Shown here one piece after another: positions 60,725-64,000 of a DNA stretch of 64,000 nucleotides. Source of the stretch: Pholiota molesta (Eukaryota > Basidiomycota > Agaricomycetes > Agaricales > Strophariaceae); the NCBI GenBank assembly GCA_014925825.1, contig JACGCK010000042.1, forward strand, positions 248,001 to 312,000. The letters are read 5' to 3'. Every line of letters starts with the position of its first letter. The stretch's first letter is position 1. Below the pieces are notes generated by a model. That model worked only from the letters and a program-made list of their open reading frames with translations, was not told the origin of the DNA and made no database searches. Both the position numbers and the translations under genes were made by a program.

Positions 60725-62820
60725 GTCTGTACTAGGCCCGCCTGGGACCTGGGCTTCCCATAAACCGTTTTGATGAGGCGATGCTGAGGACCGGCCGCCT
60801 GCACGTTGTCGACCTCCATCTCGTTGTCAAGCTCCTCTTCATCATCGGCGTCCTCATTCTCTGTGGCATCTTTGTTGTAGTCGGCCTTGTTCTCCTCATG
60901 GGCCTCTGTTCTATCGTCGGCGGGGGATACACCGTCGGCCTGCTCATGAGCCTCGCCGGCCACTCCCGTCTGACCATTAGGCTGCTGCTCATGGTCATCG
61001 CCGGTCTCTCTAGTTTGAACGCCAGTGGTGTCGGGCTTCGCCTGCACCAGTGCTGGGTCGGCGTCGGCGGGCTTGCTGTGCGGGTCATCCCCGTCGCCGG
61101 CCTTGCCTGTGTGGACAACGGTTATTGACTGCGCAGTGCTCTGGGGCTTCGCTTGCACCACTGCTTGGTTGGCATCGATGGACTTGCTCTGCGGCTTTTG
61201 CTGTACCGGTGCTTTCGCCGCGTCGTCGGTCTTCTGCTCGCTCTTGGCAGGTGCATGCGCCTCTGGTCAATTTCATTAATGCATGAACTGATTTGATCAA
61301 GCAGATAAATACTGACCTTTTGACTTTTTCTTGGGCGCTTTGGTTGCAACCGTCGATGTCGGTTTCTTGGTGGACTCAGCCGTGGCCTTCTGCTCAAGTC
61401 GGCGCTTTTTTGCCTGCTCCCTCTTGCGTGCATTCGCTTTTTCCTTTTGCTTCTCCGATTTGAAACATGTTGTTTTTTGAACTGTTACACCCCTGGCAAG
61501 CATGGCCACGGCCTTCGCGAGCGACACAAGGCAATTGCTGTCGGGCGCATGTGAGGCAAGGTGGGACCCACAAACCATCAACCTGCTGTGGCTTTACATT
61601 GCTGTCGTCGTCGGTGTCGGACTCTTCCTCGTTTTTCTGTTTCTTCGGCGGGTGGTCACCGGCGTCTTTCGGGGTAGCCTTGCGCTTCCGCTTGGCTGAC
61701 TTTCCTCCCTCCCCTCCCTTGTCAGGCAACTCATCCGCCTCCTCCTCGGTGATGGGTGGTCGGGCGCTGTCGTCCTCCGTGTCCATGTCATCCAGAGCCT
61801 TGAGTCGGGGCGGCGACTGTGGTATGTTACCGACTGAAAGCCGTGACATTTCATCCGTGGGGGGCCGTATACCATGATGCTTGTTGCCTTTTGGGTGAGG
61901 AATTGCAGGACCTATGGGTGCCTTCGAGACTGGTTTTGCAGATCGTCCCGATTTTGCAGGCTGGACGGTCATCGCTGCTTCCATCGCCGGTGGTTTTGCT
62001 GCTTTTGTGGCTGGTGGAAGTTTGCCTTTTGTCGCCGGTGCTGCCGATGTCGTCGGCCTTACTGGTGCCTCAGGCTCGGTGGCAAGAGGCACTTTCAGCT
62101 TTGTCGCCGGTGCTTTTGATGTCGTCGGTTTTGACTGTGCCTGGGTCGCAGCGGCCACTTTCAATGTTGGCGGCGGTCCTTTGGATGTCGTCGGGTTTGA
62201 CGGTGCTTCTGGTGCTACAGATGTGGCCGGGGGCTGGGCGGCAGCGGCATCCTTTTTTTTGCGTGGCGGGCAGGTCCAGGTGATTCCCGAGGGCGCCGAA
62301 CCCCGCCTCCAGCGATTTTGATGTTTCCCCTTTCCACGAGCCCACCTGGGGGGCATGTGTCCTGGCGCGTGTATCTGGCACGCGCGCAACTTGCCATGGG
62401 GGCCGGTCTGTAAAACATTGGGGGGTCGGATGCTTGAGCTCCCATTGGTCCAGAGCTTTCCTAAGGCCTTCCTGGTGTTCTTCGGTGAAGTGACCCCGGT
62501 TCTTCGTCTCCAAAACTTTGTCCGCATACACCGTGTAAAACCGCGGTTCTTCAAACACAGGCAGGAGTTCGGGTGTTTGGCGCGCTCCAGCTTAAACACA
62601 TCCACCTAATGAATGAAAGCTCAACATAAAGCTATTTGATACAAAATTGGTGGGACTTACAAACTCGGACATCGCATGTTCCGCAATCTCATTGATGGTG
62701 CCGGAGCGAACGTGCTTCTTGACAAGCATGTCGAGAATGAGGGTCCGGTTGCGAAGTTCAGAGGAGTGGGCACGGGCATGATAAGAAGCGGAACCGGAGG
62801 CTGAGGGAGCGGGTGAGGTT
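60721..62820 (-). pseudogene. KDZ cargo gene 4: Zn2Cys6-like, lysine-rich and acidic protein, frame-broken
   Basis: The first exon (about 62820-62660) reads RNRTLILDMLVKKHVRSG to HAMSEF; an intron leads to VDVFKLERAKHP at 62605. From there the natural reading needs a one-base change at about 62585 (to PVFEEPRFYTVYADKVLETK) and a return near the A8 run at 62260. A long Ala/Pro/Thr/Lys-rich region with APATK-type repeats follows, then an acidic stretch and a cysteine cluster, PPCLTCARQQLPCVA to ACQGCNSSK. A third shift in an A6 run (about 61475) adds the sixth Cys (TTCFKSEK) and a basic tract. A last exon after an intron near 61310-61262 is acidic and ends at TGA 60721. The cluster fits Zn(II)2Cys6 spacing once the shift is bridged, so DNA binding is plausible. 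Confidence 0.5.
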
Positions 62821-62965
62821 TAGTGGGTTGATGAAAGAACCCACGAATTCAACGATCAAGGTCAACATCCATCACATGATGTGCTGATGTAATTAGTAAA
62901 TATGCGCACATAGTACTCAATCGTGTGGGCACTTGGCTCATCAGATAAGTCAGTGCAACACCAAC
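62821..62965. other. Probable divergent promoter of cargo genes 4 and 5
   Basis: Short gap between the oppositely oriented starts of gene 4 (minus) and gene 5 (plus), similar in layout to 55862-56099. No TATA box is obvious. Confidence 0.35.
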
Positions 62966-63536
62966 ATGGCAAAAAAAAATGCACAAAACTCTGCTCCTGG
63001 GATTGTACTCCCAACAGTCCCCAATGGGTTTAGTGTTGCAACTGGCCCCGACGACAAGGAGTACCTCGTCCCAGACTTCCTTCTTCCGGCCCTGCAGCAA
63101 GAGTTCGACGCCTGGCAGATGAGAGTAGCGCTCCGGTGTTCCAAAGGCACCTGCAGCTGTATGTGTGAGCTTATCAGCGGTAGTTTGACAAGTAATCTAA
63201 CCCGAGAACACAGCCGCTACAAACTCAGGACTCCCCATTTGAAATTATTGGGGAGGGCCATATTCTATATCCACCAGACCCAGTAAGAAACATTGCGGTT
63301 TAGCTGAAATTTCATGCTAAAGAGATAATCAGCCACTCACCGAACAGGAATTGCTCAGTGGGCATGGGGCCGTCGTCGCTCTCCAACACAAGTTTGGGAT
63401 CTCGTACAAAGACGCCGCTCACCGACTATATATGGCTCAAGTTGAACACCTGAAAGTCTCTGATGGTGCGTACAAGGCGATCAAAAGTATCGACAACCAA
63501 CTAGAGGACCTCCTCAGAGATTTGAATGGAAAATGA
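62966..63536 (+). CDS. KDZ cargo gene 5: small protein of about 150 residues
   Basis: Start ATG 62966 (MAKKNAQNSAPGIVLPTVPNG). Exon 1 ends at 63162, exon 2 is 63214-63282 and exon 3 63348-63536; introns of 51 and 65 nt. Exon 2 (QDSPFEIIGEGHILYPPDP) and exon 3 (ELLSGHGAVVALQHKFG, MAQVEHLKVSDGAYKAI) join in phase 0. Exon 1 is one base short of phase 0: near 63108 the frame must move from EFDAWQM to ADESSAPVFQRHLQLY, at a CC pair where CCC would restore it. The product is mostly helical with no known domain. It sits next to the right-end repeats of the KDZ element. Confidence 0.5.
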
Positions 63537-63583
63537 GATGGCTATATCTAGAGTTCATTTGTATTCTGTGAAATTCTGAATGA

Positions 63584-64000
63584 ATGCATGTTTTCATGAA
63601 TTCCGGTCATGGCACCAATTTCCAGATGCTCGGTCCAATGTCGCCAGCGATTATTTTTTGGTCAATGGCATGGATTTTGAGATGCTTGGTCCAGTGTCGC
63701 CGTGATTGCATGGGTGGCACTAATTTCAGATGCTCGGTCCAATGTGGCCGGCGCTCTTTTTCTGATCTGCTACCCACATGTGCCCATGCCTCCTGCATTT
63801 TCATGTCTTGTGGAAGTAGATTGCTCTCGGTAGTGTTGCCTGCTTGAGACACTGGTGTGGAGAAGGATGATGGCTGACAAGCCATGATGCAGCTCTTTTT
63901 CGGTTGGAGCACTAATTTTTGGACGCTCGCTACAATGTGGCCGGCACTTTTTGGTGAATTTTCAGATGCTCGGTCCCAGGTGGCCGGCGATTGTTTTGTG
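63584..64000 (-). repeat. Right subterminal repeats of the KDZ element, inverted copy
   Basis: From about 63740 to the window edge the minus strand is nearly identical to the 253-bp unit of the left array (compare about 48160-48420), including the ATCATGGCTTGTCAGCCATC and GCCGGCCACCTGGGACCGAG words. From 63600 to 63735 it has degenerate GATGCTCGGTCCAATGT-type copies. The opposite orientation relative to 47390-48890 is as expected for the two ends of one DNA transposon. Confidence 0.85.

Larger units (their letters stand above)
47200..64000. mobile_element. Large KDZ-type DNA transposon with cargo genes (left end to beyond the window)
   Basis: Bounded on the left by a repeat array (about 47230-48900), and on the right by an inverted copy of the same repeats starting near 63600 and still running at 64000. 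In between: a KDZ transposase (52088-55861), a divergent partner gene (56100-58436) and four further genes. KDZ (Kyakuja-Dileera-Zisupton) elements are known from basidiomycetes as large transposons with a DDE transposase fused to cysteine clusters and with long subterminal repeats. The length seen is at least 16.8 kb. Exact termini and target duplication are not visible; a 10-bp inverted repeat TTCCACCGAC/GTCGGTGGAA at 47133-47196 is a possible left-end landmark. I see no TET/JBP gene, a companion reported for some KDZ elements. Confidence 0.75.

Noticed and set aside
61819..62321. Plus-strand ORFs of 135-154 codons over cargo gene 4
   Set aside because: Valine/alanine/cysteine-rich antisense shadows of the Ala/Pro/Thr/Lys-rich minus-strand coding region.
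47200..64000. A TET/JBP dioxygenase gene, known to accompany some KDZ elements
   Set aside because: I looked for the HxD...H dioxygenase pattern in the cargo proteins and found none in the part of the element inside the window.

Overview
The window looks like nuclear DNA of a mushroom-forming basidiomycete (Agaricomycetes). Most predicted introns are 50-65 nt with GT-AG ends. The families present are typical of that group: a KDZ transposase with a CxC2 cysteine cluster, a DIRS-like tyrosine-recombinase retroelement, Ty3 elements, non-autonomous hAT elements, fungal heme-peroxidase-like genes and small secreted proteins. I do not name a species. Gene density is low and transposable elements dominate.

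Layout. 1-8.8 kb: two nested Ty3-type LTR retrotransposons on the minus strand; element A (LTR 5180-5444) is inserted in the protease ORF of element B (LTR 8237-8773). Both carry an 11-nt primer-binding site complementary to the predicted 5' end of their own transcript, the self-priming arrangement known from Tf1/sushi elements. 8.8-13.6 kb: a four-exon host gene of unknown function cut by the element B LTR, then a small gene split by a 1.0 kb hAT-like element with an 8-bp target duplication. 14.3-21.4 kb: a decayed DIRS-like element (gag, RT-RNase H, tyrosine recombinase) with two spliceosomal-type introns, itself split by a second, GC-rich hAT-like element (19534-20886). 21.4-27.4 kb: repeats and a diverged tandem duplication, no convincing gene. 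27.7-28.3 kb: a secreted precursor of repeated peptides separated by dibasic (Kex2-type) sites. 28.9-29.8 and 40.7-42.3 kb: two broken copies of a heme-peroxidase-like gene. 32.4-40.3 kb: a local family of modular genes whose exons are nearly all flanked by phase-1 introns (loci A, B, C). 44.0-44.4 kb: a small secreted cysteine-containing protein. 

47.2-64.0 kb: a very large KDZ-type DNA transposon that runs out of the window on the right. Its left side is a 2-kb array of GCCGGCC-containing repeats, including about 2.8 copies of a 253-bp unit, and an inverted copy of the same repeat begins near 63.6 kb. Between them lie an intact six-exon KDZ transposase gene (1175 aa, visible D-D-E residues), a divergently transcribed gene that probably shares its promoter, and four further genes rich in repeats, low complexity and basic or acidic tracts. 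Several of these cargo genes show single-base frame breaks, mostly in homopolymer runs, which could be decay or assembly error.

The strongest candidates for new biology are the repeated-peptide precursor, the large KDZ element with its cargo, the modular phase-1 gene family, and the twin self-priming LTR elements. Exon boundaries come from GT-AG signals and frame continuity only; no transcript or database comparison was possible.
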